Shown here: in pieces, positions 1-7,225 of the stretch
Layout: the number at the start of each line of letters is the position of its first letter
How positions within the stretch are numbered: position 1 is the first letter of the stretch
NCBI GenBank assembly: GCA_002432425.1
Contig: DJEL01000052.1
Location: forward strand, 494-18,169
Direction of reading: 5' to 3'
DNA length: 17,676 bases
DNA from: Lachnospiraceae bacterium UBA5899
Lineage (GTDB): Bacteria > Bacillota > Clostridia > Lachnospirales > Lachnospiraceae
The notes under the pieces: model-generated
Told to the model about the DNA's origin: nothing
The model's database searches: none
What the model saw: only the letters and a program-made list of their open reading frames with translations
Position numbers and translations under genes: made by a program

Positions 1-561
1 AAAGCCAACAACATGCCCAACGACACCATCGACAGAGGCATCAAGAAGGCTGCCGGCGATTTGGGAAGCGTCAACTACGAATACGTTACATACGAAGGCT
101 ACGGTCCCAGCGGTATCGCCATTATCGTAGACGCACTGACCGACAACAAGAACCGTACGGCTGCCAACGTGAGAAGCGCTTTCACAAAGGGACAGGGCAA
201 CATCGGTACTCCCGGCTGCGTTTCCTTTATGTTTGACAAGAAGGGCCAGATTTTAATCGATAAAGAAGAATACGAAGCGGATGCGGACGAACTGATGATG
301 CAGGTGCTGGATGCCGGAGCGGAGGATTTCAGCGAAGAAGAGGATGTATACGAAGTGCTGACCGCCCCCGACAGCTTTGAAGAGGTAAGAAAGGCACTGG
401 AGGATGCCGGTATTCCCATGATGAGTGCGGAAGTTACCATGATTCCCCAGAACTATGTGACTCTTACCGACGAAACCGCCATCAAGAACCTGCAGCGTAC
501 CCTCGACCTTCTGGATGAAGACGATGACGTGCAGGCAGTATACCATAACTGGGACGACTAA
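1..561 (+). CDS. YebC/PmpR-family transcriptional regulator or translation factor, 5'-truncated
   Basis: This is the C-terminal 186 residues of a YebC/TACO1-family protein. The reading frame is open to the first base of the window, so the Met at base 13 is internal. Family members are about 240 residues, so roughly 55 N-terminal residues lie upstream. The visible segment starts in the conserved stretch reading NNMPNDTIDRGIKKA and continues with YEGYGPSGIAIIVDALTDN, both typical of the family, followed by the acidic middle domain and an end at HNWDD. Family members have been described as DNA-binding regulators (PmpR) and, more recently, as factors that help ribosomes through difficult peptide sequences. 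The sequence does not show which role applies. The next gene, a sulfhydrylase, starts 20 nt downstream, so co-transcription is possible. Family assignment is secure. Confidence 0.95.
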   Translation, partial: KANNMPNDTIDRGIKKAAGDLGSVNYEYVTYEGYGPSGIAIIVDALTDNKNRTAANVRSAFTKGQGNIGTPGCVSFMFDKKGQILIDKEEYEADADELMMQVLDAGAEDFSEEEDVYEVLTAPDSFEEVRKALEDAGIPMMSAEVTMIPQNYVTLTDETAIKNLQRTLDLLDEDDDVQAVYHNWDD

Positions 562-581
562 GGAAGAAAGAGGAAACCTTT

Positions 582-1853
582 ATGAAGAAAGAAACCATAT
601 GTGTGCAGGCGGGATGGAAGCCTACGTGCGGCGAACCCCGTATCCTGCCGATTTACCAGTCCACCACCTTTAAGTACGATACTTCCGAACAGATGGGAAG
701 ACTGTTTGATTTGGAGGAGTCCGGTTATTTTTACACCAGACTGCAAAATCCGACCAATGACTGCGTGGCAGCCAAAATCTGTGAACTGGAAGGCGGCGTT
801 GCCGCTATGCTTACCAGCTCCGGTCAGGCAGCCAACAATTACGCAGTATTCAATATCTGCGAGGCAGGGGATCATGTGGTTCTTTCTTCTACCGTATACG
901 GAGGCACCTTCAACCTGCTTACGGTTACCATGAAAAAAATGGGTATTTCCTGTACCGTGGTTGACCCCGACTGGCCGGCTGAAAAAATCGCAGAGGCTTT
1001 TCAGGAGAACACCAAGTGCGTAGTGGCGGAGACCATTGCGAACCCCGCCCTCGTTGTGCTTGACATTGAAAAGTTTGCTAGGCTCGCCCATGACCATCAG
1101 GTACCTCTCATTGTGGACAATACCTTTGCCACACCCATTAACTGCAATCCGTTCGAGTTCGGAGCCGACATTGTCACCCATTCCACGACCAAATATATGG
1201 ACGGACATGCCGCTACCGTAGGAGGAGCGATTGTTGACTCCGGCAATTTCGACTGGAGTAAATACCCGGACAAATTCCCCGGACTCTGCAGCCCGGATGA
1301 GTCCTACCACGGCATTACCTATACCGAAAAATTCGGCAAAGCCGCTTACATAACAAAGGCAACCTCCCAGCTTATGAGGGACCTCGGTTCCATCCAGGCG
1401 CCGTTCAATGCCTTTATTTTGAATTTGGGTCTGGAAACCCTGCCTCTCCGTATGGAAAGACACTGTAGCAATGCCCAGGCGGTTGCGGAATTCTTAGAGA
1501 GCCACGAAAAGGTTGCCTGGGTCAACTATCCCGGCCTAAAGAGCAACAAATACTATGAACTGGCACAGAAATACATGCCGAACGGCACCTGCGGCGTTAT
1601 CAGCTTCGGCTTAAAGGGCGGCAGAAAAGCAGCGGAAGAGCTAATGGATAAGCTGAAACTGGCTGCCATCGTGACCCATGTTGCGGATGCCCGTACCTGC
1701 GTGCTTCATCCTGCCAGCCATACACACAGACAGATGAACGACGAGCAGTTAAAGGAAGCGGGTGTTGCACCCGACTTAATCCGTCTGTCCGTAGGTATTG
1801 AACACGTTTCCGACATTATAGATGACCTTGCACAGGCGTTAGAGCAGATTTAA
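582..1853 (+). CDS. metY: O-acetylhomoserine aminocarboxypropyltransferase (sulfhydrylase), PLP-dependent
   Basis: A 423-residue member of the Cys/Met metabolism PLP enzyme family (fold type I), of the usual length for the MetY/Met17 branch. It is expected to make homocysteine from O-acetylhomoserine and sulfide in the cytoplasm, the direct sulfhydrylation route to methionine. N-terminal residues 20-31 (RILPIYQSTTFK) and the YTRLQNPTND motif at 51-60 are typical. The phosphate-binding SSGQAA lies at 79-84. The PLP-binding lysine is K204 in the motif HSTTKYMDGH, and the aspartate that contacts the pyridine ring is likely D179 in VDNTFATP. The C-terminal HPASHTHRQM and RLSVGIEHVSDIIDDL are also family hallmarks. 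An AGGAAA-type ribosome binding site precedes the ATG. There is no room for a SAM riboswitch in the 20-nt gap upstream. A related gamma-lyase or gamma-synthase specificity cannot be excluded from sequence alone. Confidence 0.93.
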   Translation: MKKETICVQAGWKPTCGEPRILPIYQSTTFKYDTSEQMGRLFDLEESGYFYTRLQNPTNDCVAAKICELEGGVAAMLTSSGQAANNYAVFNICEAGDHVVLSSTVYGGTFNLLTVTMKKMGISCTVVDPDWPAEKIAEAFQENTKCVVAETIANPALVVLDIEKFARLAHDHQVPLIVDNTFATPINCNPFEFGADIVTHSTTKYMDGHAATVGGAIVDSGNFDWSKYPDKFPGLCSPDESYHGITYTEKFGKAAYITKATSQLMRDLGSIQAPFNAFILNLGLETLPLRMERHCSNAQAVAEFLESHEKVAWVNYPGLKSNKYYELAQKYMPNGTCGVISFGLKGGRKAAEELMDKLKLAAIVTHVADARTCVLHPASHTHRQMNDEQLKEAGVAPDLIRLSVGIEHVSDIIDDLAQALEQI

Positions 1854-1876
1854 CCCTTTGCAAAAAAGGAGTAACT

Positions 1877-3571
1877 ATGACTTTTGTGAAGAACAAGTTC
1901 AGCTATGTGCTTTGGGCTTGCTACATAGTCTTAATCGGCTTTGCATATTTCGGTCTTGCGGTTTCGGGACTGCAAAGCCTTTCCATAACCGATAAAAGCG
2001 CTATTATCTGTATATCCTGCCTGCCGCTTTTCTTAGTGGCGGGGCTGTTTGCCCTCATCCGGTGGTGTGTGGGACGCTATACGGCGGCAAGGACGCCCGT
2101 GCAGGCTTCCGCAGCCTTTGAGGCAATCGCGGTGGGAGTCCTTTTGGTGACGGGCGTGGTTATCCGTGCCCTCATGCTGAATGCGGCTGCGGCTTTGTGT
2201 GTTTACCGGGATATCTGTTATTTTGAAGGCGCAAAAGTGACCGGACAGGTAATTCCCCTGAGGGCGCAGAGTATGGAGTATTTTTATTATGTTTTGCTGC
2301 GGGGTGTATTTTACGTTGTGGGCAATCACTTTACGGCAGGATTTGTTTTGCAGATTGTTCTGCAGACATTTTCCTCCCTTGTATGGTATTTTGCCTTAAA
2401 GAAACTGATTGGCAGAATAGGAGCCTTCTTTTTCTTAATCACGGCAACGGTATTTCCGTTTTTTGTAAATGCCGGACTGCAGTATTCCCCGGAGGTGCTG
2501 TACACCCTGTTATACGGTCTGGTGCTTTTGTTAATCGGCTTTTATTATGAAAAAGAGCGGGAGAGCGCTTCCTTAAAATGGCAGAATGCCCTGCTTTTAT
2601 TGGCATCGGGGCTGGGTATCGGTTTTCTGGCGTACCTGGATGCCATAGGTCTTTCCTTGATTTCCCTGCTGGTTTTCGTAAAATTCTTAAAGAAAAACAG
2701 ACCCGACTGGCTGGACGAAAACGGAGAAAAGGAAAGCTTTGCCCTGCATGTTTTACTGCTGGCTGTCGGTTACCTTGCAGGCAAGGGACTGTTTATGATG
2801 ATTGATGTCTGGCAGAATCATTCCTCCTTACAGCGCATTATGGGTTCCTGGATAGAAACGTTCGGTCCCAAGGGAAGCATGTCCTTATATGAACTGAGCA
2901 CTTCCGTAACCGGAAAAGATGCTCTGTGGGTTATCATTGTCCTGCTTTTACTGATGCTGGGTATTCCTTCTTTCTTCCTGAAAAAGGAGTCCGAGAACCA
3001 GTTAATCTGGGTAGTGTTTGCGGCGGTTATCGCCCTGTTCTGTTTCTTCAAGGTGGAAACACCTGCCATGGACTACGGCTATCTGCTGTTCCATGCGCTG
3101 GTTGTCCTTTTAGCCGCCGGTATGCAGAATTTATTCTATGTGCCAGGTATTGAGCAGACAGTGACAGTTTCTTCTGCTGAAAAGACAGAGAGCTCACGCA
3201 TTTCCGATGACGCTCCGGTACGCACAGTGACAGATGCACCGGTACGCGCTGCGGCATACACTTCGGGAAACGCTTCAACAAGTGCTGCGGCAGGTGCATT
3301 GACAGGAATTTTCGCAAGTGCTGCGGCACCGGTTGAAAAAGAAAAGCCTGTGCCCGCAAAACCGCAGATGCCCGCCGGGGGTTCCAACGGTTCTACCGAC
3401 CGTTACAGACAGCCGGAAAACGGCGAAAAAGAAATCAAATATATTGAAAATCCGCTTCCCCTGCCGAAGAAGCATGAGAAGAAGAGCATGGGATACAAGA
3501 TTGATGTACCGCCCGAGAAAATGAAGTACGACATTCAGGTATCCGATACGGATGATTTTGATATAAAGTAA
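1877..3571 (+). CDS. Multi-pass membrane protein of unknown function with long low-complexity C-terminal tail (GT-C-like architecture possible)
   Basis: A 564-residue protein not recognised as a named family. Residues 1-420 hold about ten to twelve hydrophobic segments (roughly 10-30, 42-64, 82-104, 134-173, 181-199, 205-224, 236-270, 288-306, 349-368, 375-415). The polar stretch at 108-133 (YRDICYFEGA onward) after the third segment, and the general layout, recall GT-C glycosyltransferase-like membrane proteins, but no catalytic acidic motif is clear. Residues 425-564 form a hydrophilic tail rich in Ala, Pro, Thr and Ser, with short repeats (APVR twice, SAAA twice) encoded by direct DNA repeats. 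The tail ends in a basic then acidic stretch, closing with DTDDFDIK, and may be an interaction tail. AAGGAG lies 7 nt before the ATG. The gene sits 23 nt after metY and is followed by a terminator, so it ends the first transcription unit. Confidence 0.8.
   Translation: MTFVKNKFSYVLWACYIVLIGFAYFGLAVSGLQSLSITDKSAIICISCLPLFLVAGLFALIRWCVGRYTAARTPVQASAAFEAIAVGVLLVTGVVIRALMLNAAAALCVYRDICYFEGAKVTGQVIPLRAQSMEYFYYVLLRGVFYVVGNHFTAGFVLQIVLQTFSSLVWYFALKKLIGRIGAFFFLITATVFPFFVNAGLQYSPEVLYTLLYGLVLLLIGFYYEKERESASLKWQNALLLLASGLGIGFLAYLDAIGLSLISLLVFVKFLKKNRPDWLDENGEKESFALHVLLLAVGYLAGKGLFMMIDVWQNHSSLQRIMGSWIETFGPKGSMSLYELSTSVTGKDALWVIIVLLLLMLGIPSFFLKKESENQLIWVVFAAVIALFCFFKVETPAMDYGYLLFHALVVLLAAGMQNLFYVPGIEQTVTVSSAEKTESSRISDDAPVRTVTDAPVRAAAYTSGNASTSAAAGALTGIFASAAAPVEKEKPVPAKPQMPAGGSNGSTDRYRQPENGEKEIKYIENPLPLPKKHEKKSMGYKIDVPPEKMKYDIQVSDTDDFDIK
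3211..3247 (+). repeat. Short direct repeat CCGGTACGC, 24-bp period, in the tail of the membrane protein gene
   Basis: CCGGTACGC occurs at 3215-3223 and again at 3239-3247, exactly 24 bp apart. It keeps the reading frame and encodes the repeated peptide APVR. This fits tandem duplication or slippage within the low-complexity tail. Confidence 0.7.
3279..3328 (+). repeat. 14-bp direct repeat CAAGTGCTGCGGCA, 36-bp period
   Basis: CAAGTGCTGCGGCA is present at 3279-3292 and 3315-3328. The 36-bp offset equals twelve codons, so both copies encode SAAA in the low-complexity tail of the membrane protein. The sequence between and after the copies is not conserved. Confidence 0.75.
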
Positions 3572-3598
3572 CATGAAAATTGAAAATCGGGACATTCT

Positions 3599-3629
3599 AA
3601 AAAGGAATTGCTGCGGCAGTTCCTTTTTT
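3599..3629 (+). terminator. Intrinsic terminator after the metY/membrane-protein unit
   Basis: The left arm AAAAAGGAATTGC (3599-3611), a TGCG loop (3612-3615) and the right arm GCAGTTCCTTTTT (3616-3628) make a 13-bp stem with one G.T wobble, running directly into a T tract. It lies 28 nt after the stop of the membrane protein gene. The A/T-rich base means it could also work on the other strand, but no minus-strand gene ends here. Confidence 0.9.
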
Positions 3630-3713
3630 CTTATCCTTTTTTATCCAAGACGCTAAAGCCTGAAAACGGATTTTGCCGGAAGGGATGAGCTGCCGCACGG
3701 AAAGGACGGTTTT

Positions 3714-4400
3714 ATGGAAGACAACAAAAATCAGGACGAACGGATTGAAAAGACCGGTCAGGTCATTTTAAATCACAATGCCCAAAAGGATATGATACAC
3801 CTGCTTACCATTATCGGGGAAATAGAGGGGCACGACAATTTAAGCAGCTCCGCCAAAACCACCAAGTACGAGCATGTACTGCCGAAGCTTGCCGCCATTG
3901 AGGACAGTGAGGAAATAAAGGGCGTGCTGGTCTTGTTAAACACCATGGGCGGCGATGTGGAAGCGGGACTCGCCATTGCGGAAATGGTGGCATCCCTGTC
4001 CAAGCCCACTGTGTCCCTGGTGCTGGGAGGAAGCCATTCCATCGGCATCCCCATTGCCGTCAGTACGGACTATTCCTTTATTGTACCCACGGGAACCATG
4101 GTTATCCATCCGGTGAGAATGACCGGTATGGTCATCGGCGTACCCCAGACCTTTGATTATTTCAAACAGATGCAGGACAGGATTACGGGCTTTGTCAGCA
4201 GCCACTGTGAAATTTCAAGAGAAAGACTGGAGCGGCTTATGATGGAAACGAAAATGCTCACCAAGGACGTGGGCACCATTTTAGTGGGGGAGGAAGCCGT
4301 AAAGGAGGGCATTATCAACGAAGTGGGCGGTATAAGGGATGCCCTTAAAAAATTGCATTCCCTCATAGATGCGGATAGAGAAAATGGCGAAAGCAAATAG
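3714..4400 (+). CDS. tepA: ClpP-fold serine protease, TepA (translocation-enhancing protein) type
   Basis: A 228-residue protein of the ClpP/crotonase-fold serine protease group. After a polar N-terminus, residues 66-80 (EIKGVLVLLNTMGGD) form the first ClpP-like strand and glycine-rich loop. The nucleophile is likely S109 in GGSHSIG (105-111), the catalytic His is H132 in IHPVRM, and D191 in LTKDVG is a candidate third residue. EEAVKEGIINEVGG (199-212) matches the ClpP C-terminal element. The B. subtilis relative TepA (YmfB) has been linked to protein export and forespore events, and its gene lies just upstream of spoIIIE, as here, which supports the assignment. The start is set by AAAGGA at 3701-3706, 7 nt before the ATG. 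No signal peptide is visible, so the protein is predicted cytoplasmic. It stands alone between a terminator and the spoIIIE promoter. Confidence 0.88.
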   Translation: MEDNKNQDERIEKTGQVILNHNAQKDMIHLLTIIGEIEGHDNLSSSAKTTKYEHVLPKLAAIEDSEEIKGVLVLLNTMGGDVEAGLAIAEMVASLSKPTVSLVLGGSHSIGIPIAVSTDYSFIVPTGTMVIHPVRMTGMVIGVPQTFDYFKQMQDRITGFVSSHCEISRERLERLMMETKMLTKDVGTILVGEEAVKEGIINEVGGIRDALKKLHSLIDADRENGESK

Positions 4401-4419
4401 GCAAAATATTGTATACATG

Positions 4420-4448
4420 GTGACAAGCCGGACGAAAAATGATATAAT
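4420..4448 (+). promoter_or_regulatory. Sigma-A type promoter for the spoIIIE-fhs-folD-nfn unit
   Basis: The -35 hexamer GTGACA (4420-4425, five of six consensus bases) is separated by 17 nt from a perfect -10 TATAAT (4443-4448). The predicted start is near 4455, leaving a leader of about 65 nt before the spoIIIE ATG at 4522. This is the only strong promoter match seen in the region 2 gene block. Confidence 0.8.
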
Positions 4449-4454
4449 ACTTAC

Positions 4455-4475
4455 ATTACCCTGATTTTGGGTAAT
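4455..4475 (+). promoter_or_regulatory. Inverted repeat ATTACCC-N7-GGGTAAT at the predicted transcript 5' end
   Basis: ATTACCC (4455-4461) and GGGTAAT (4469-4475) form a perfect 7-bp inverted repeat with a 7-nt spacer, starting about 7 nt after the -10. It could be a dimeric regulator site, or a 5' hairpin that protects the mRNA. No T tract follows, so it is not an intrinsic terminator. Confidence 0.5.
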
Positions 4476-4521
4476 AAGAGTCTTGTATACAGCGGCAGGA
4501 CTGCAATAGGAGTGTTTTATC

Positions 4522-7215
4522 ATGGCAACAAAACAGACATCTAAAAAATCGACTACCCGGAGAAAAAGAAACAGTTCCAAATCCTCCAGACAGCAGGAAA
4601 GAGTCTATACGGAGCAGGAAACCGAACTGTTTCATGAGATTTCCCTGATTTTGTTCTTTGCGGTAGCTGTGGTTCTTTTTTTATGCAATTTCGGCATATT
4701 GGGTCCGGTCGGCAACGGTATCAGCAGTATCCTGTTCGGTCTGTTCGGTCTTCCGGCTTATGCGTTTTCCATTCTTTTGTTTCTGGCAATCGCTTTCTTT
4801 TCCGCTAACGGCGGCAGTCCCGCGGCGGTGCGCAAAATCGTGGCGGGAGCCATCCTGTTCTGCATGGCGGGGGTTATCTGTGAACTTTTCGGCGATTATA
4901 TATACGGATTGGAGAAATACAATATCGTAGAAATCTATAAACACTGCAGTGAAAATCATACAGGCGGCGGCACCCTGTTCGGCAGCCTTGCCTACCTGTT
5001 ACTGCATTTTCTGGACACCATCGGCACGGTTTTGGTGGTACTGATTGTGTGCCTGATTTCCGTTATTCTTCTTACGGAGAAATCCTTTGTAAAGGGCGTG
5101 AAGAACGGCAGCAAGCGTGTGGTAGAGCTTTCCAGGGAGGATGCCCAGAGACGGAAAGAGCTGATGGAATCCCGCAGGGAAGAAGTGGAAGAAGAGCGCA
5201 TCCGCAGAGAAGAGGAGCGGCACAGAAGAGAAGAAACCCGCCGCTTAAAGGCAGAGGAAAAAGAGAACGAAAAAATCCTTCGTATGGATAAAAAAGTGTC
5301 CGGCGTCATGCTGGATACGGCACTGACGGAACCGGCGGAGAAAAAGAGCCGGGACGATATTCACGAAATTACCTTCAACGAAGAACCGGATATTTTACTG
5401 GCAGAGGAAGCGCCCTTTGAACCGGCGCATCCCATTATGCCGGATGCATTTTCCCGGGAGATGTCCGGACAGAAGGCGGCGCGTGAGGCAAAGACGGCTG
5501 CTGCGGACTCCTTTATTCATCCGGATATTTTAGACAACATTCAGGTAGAGGGCATGTTCCGCAGGGACGAAGAAGAAGCCATTCCCACATCGGCGTTCCA
5601 TACAGAGCCCGCCTATACGGCAGAACCGGAACCGGCGGAAAGTATACAGTTTTCCCGTCCCAAGGCAGTTGTCCCGGAAAAGAAAACCACGGATACCCCG
5701 AGACCGGAAGGCATGCCGCAGAACAGCACCACACCTTCCAATGTCCCGAAGAAATACATGTTCCCTCCTTTGTCCTGTTTACAGAAGGGCAAGGGCGGCG
5801 GTGGCGACTCCGCAAGGGAATTAAAGGAAACGGCTGCCAGACTGCAGCAGACGCTACATACATTCGGTGTCAACGTAACGATTACCAACATCAGCCAGGG
5901 ACCTTCCGTTACCCGGTACGAGCTGCAGCCCGAGCAGGGTGTTAAGGTCAGCAAAATCGTGGGACTGGCGGATGATATCAAGTTAAATCTTGCCGCAACG
6001 GATATCCGTATTGAAGCGCCCATTCCCGGCAAGGCGGCTATCGGTATCGAAGTACCGAATAAAGAAAATACACCGGTTGCATTGCGGGATTTGCTGGAGT
6101 CCAAGGAATTCAAGGAATTTCCCAGCAAGATTGCGTTTGCGGTCGGTAAAGACATTGCAGGTAAGGTGGTTGTGGCGGATATCGGCAAGATGCCCCATAT
6201 GCTGATTGCGGGTGCTACCGGTTCCGGTAAATCCGTCTGCATCAACACACTGATTATGAGTATTCTCTATAAAGCACACCCGGACGAAGTCAAACTTATC
6301 ATGGTGGACCCCAAGGTGGTGGAACTAAGCGTTTACAACGGTATTCCTCATCTGTTAATCCCGGTTGTGACGGACCCCAAGAAGGCTTCCGCAGCCCTGC
6401 ACTGGGGCGTTACGGAAATGGAAGACCGTTACAAGAAGTTTGCGGATTTGAATGTGCGTGATCTGAAGGGCTACAACGAAAAGATTACCGCCATGAGGGA
6501 AAAGGGTGAAAACGTACCCGCCAATCTGCCCCAGATGATTATTATCGTGGACGAGCTTGCAGATTTGATGATGGTATGTCCCGGTGAAGTGGAAGATTCC
6601 ATCTGCCGTCTGGCACAGCTTGCCAGAGCAGCGGGCATCCACCTGATTATCGCGACCCAGAGGCCTTCCGTGGATGTCATTACCGGTCTTATCAAAGCCA
6701 ACATGCCCAGTCGTGTGGCATTCAGCGTAAGCAGCGGTGTGGACTCCCGTACCATTTTGGACATGAACGGTGCGGAGAAGCTTTTGGGAAAGGGCGATAT
6801 GCTTTTCTACCCGCAGGGGTATTCCAAACCCGCCCGTATTCAGGGGGCGTTTGTATCGGATAAGGAAGTTTCGGATGTAGTGGATTTCCTGAAAAACCAG
6901 ACACTCGGCAATGTGTACGCCGAGGATATTGAAGAAAAAATCAAAAATATCGGAAGCAGCTCTTCCCAGGGCGGAGCATCGGGGGACGGCAGTGCCGTGG
7001 ATGAACTTTTTGCGGATGCGGGAAAGTTTATCATCGACAAGGACAAGGCGTCCATCGGTATGCTGCAGAGGGTATTTAAGATAGGCTTTAACCGGGCAGC
7101 CCGTATCATGGACCAGCTTCATGACTACGGTGTGGTCGGAGAAGACGAAGGCACCAAACCCCGGAAGGTTCTGATGAGTGAGGAACAGTTCGAACAATTA
7201 CTGGAAGAAATCTAA
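4522..7215 (+). CDS. spoIIIE: DNA translocase FtsK/SpoIIIE
   Basis: An 897-residue membrane-anchored, ATP-driven dsDNA pump that moves chromosome DNA through the division or sporulation septum. A basic N-terminus (1-30) is followed by four or so membrane segments (about 39-61, 68-92, 106-124, 150-184). A highly charged coiled-coil-like stretch comes next (195-255), then a Pro/Glu-rich linker to about 420. The alpha and beta motor domains follow, with Walker A GATGSGKS at 564-571 (K570) and Walker B IIIVDE ending at D677-E678. The C-terminal gamma winged-helix domain (about 826-897) includes GMLQRVFKIGFNRAARIMDQL, the part that reads polar DNA motifs in this family. Whether the cell uses it mainly in sporulation or general division cannot be told. 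AGGAG lies 9 nt before the ATG. The stop codon overlaps the ribosome binding site of fhs, suggesting translational coupling. Confidence 0.96.
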   Translation: MATKQTSKKSTTRRKRNSSKSSRQQERVYTEQETELFHEISLILFFAVAVVLFLCNFGILGPVGNGISSILFGLFGLPAYAFSILLFLAIAFFSANGGSPAAVRKIVAGAILFCMAGVICELFGDYIYGLEKYNIVEIYKHCSENHTGGGTLFGSLAYLLLHFLDTIGTVLVVLIVCLISVILLTEKSFVKGVKNGSKRVVELSREDAQRRKELMESRREEVEEERIRREEERHRREETRRLKAEEKENEKILRMDKKVSGVMLDTALTEPAEKKSRDDIHEITFNEEPDILLAEEAPFEPAHPIMPDAFSREMSGQKAAREAKTAAADSFIHPDILDNIQVEGMFRRDEEEAIPTSAFHTEPAYTAEPEPAESIQFSRPKAVVPEKKTTDTPRPEGMPQNSTTPSNVPKKYMFPPLSCLQKGKGGGGDSARELKETAARLQQTLHTFGVNVTITNISQGPSVTRYELQPEQGVKVSKIVGLADDIKLNLAATDIRIEAPIPGKAAIGIEVPNKENTPVALRDLLESKEFKEFPSKIAFAVGKDIAGKVVVADIGKMPHMLIAGATGSGKSVCINTLIMSILYKAHPDEVKLIMVDPKVVELSVYNGIPHLLIPVVTDPKKASAALHWGVTEMEDRYKKFADLNVRDLKGYNEKITAMREKGENVPANLPQMIIIVDELADLMMVCPGEVEDSICRLAQLARAAGIHLIIATQRPSVDVITGLIKANMPSRVAFSVSSGVDSRTILDMNGAEKLLGKGDMLFYPQGYSKPARIQGAFVSDKEVSDVVDFLKNQTLGNVYAEDIEEKIKNIGSSSSQGGASGDGSAVDELFADAGKFIIDKDKASIGMLQRVFKIGFNRAARIMDQLHDYGVVGEDEGTKPRKVLMSEEQFEQLLEEI

Positions 7216-7225
7216 GGAGAAAAAC

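Larger units (their letters stand above)
4409..4491 (+). promoter_or_regulatory. Paired TTGTATACA sites flanking the spoIIIE promoter (putative operator pair)
   Basis: TTGTATACA occurs at 4409-4417 and 4483-4491. Its last eight bases, TGTATACA, are a perfect palindrome. One copy lies just upstream of the -35 and the other about 30 nt after the presumed transcription start. The copies are 74 nt apart, close to seven helical turns. TGTATACA-like palindromes are known as cores of some GntR-family operators, so a repressor-binding pair is possible. The regulator is unknown and chance is not excluded. Confidence 0.4.

Noticed and set aside
6355..7197. Long minus-strand open frame (280 codons) opposite spoIIIE
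   Set aside because: It lies wholly antisense to a strongly conserved coding region, has no family-like sequence, and similar shadows occur opposite other genes (558-1463, 5613-6248). It is an artefact of codon bias.
7178..7225. Upstream in-frame ATG that would lengthen formate-THF ligase by 16 residues
   Set aside because: It overlaps the end of spoIIIE, lacks a ribosome binding site, and the ATG at 7226 with TAAGGAGA gives the normal family N-terminus.
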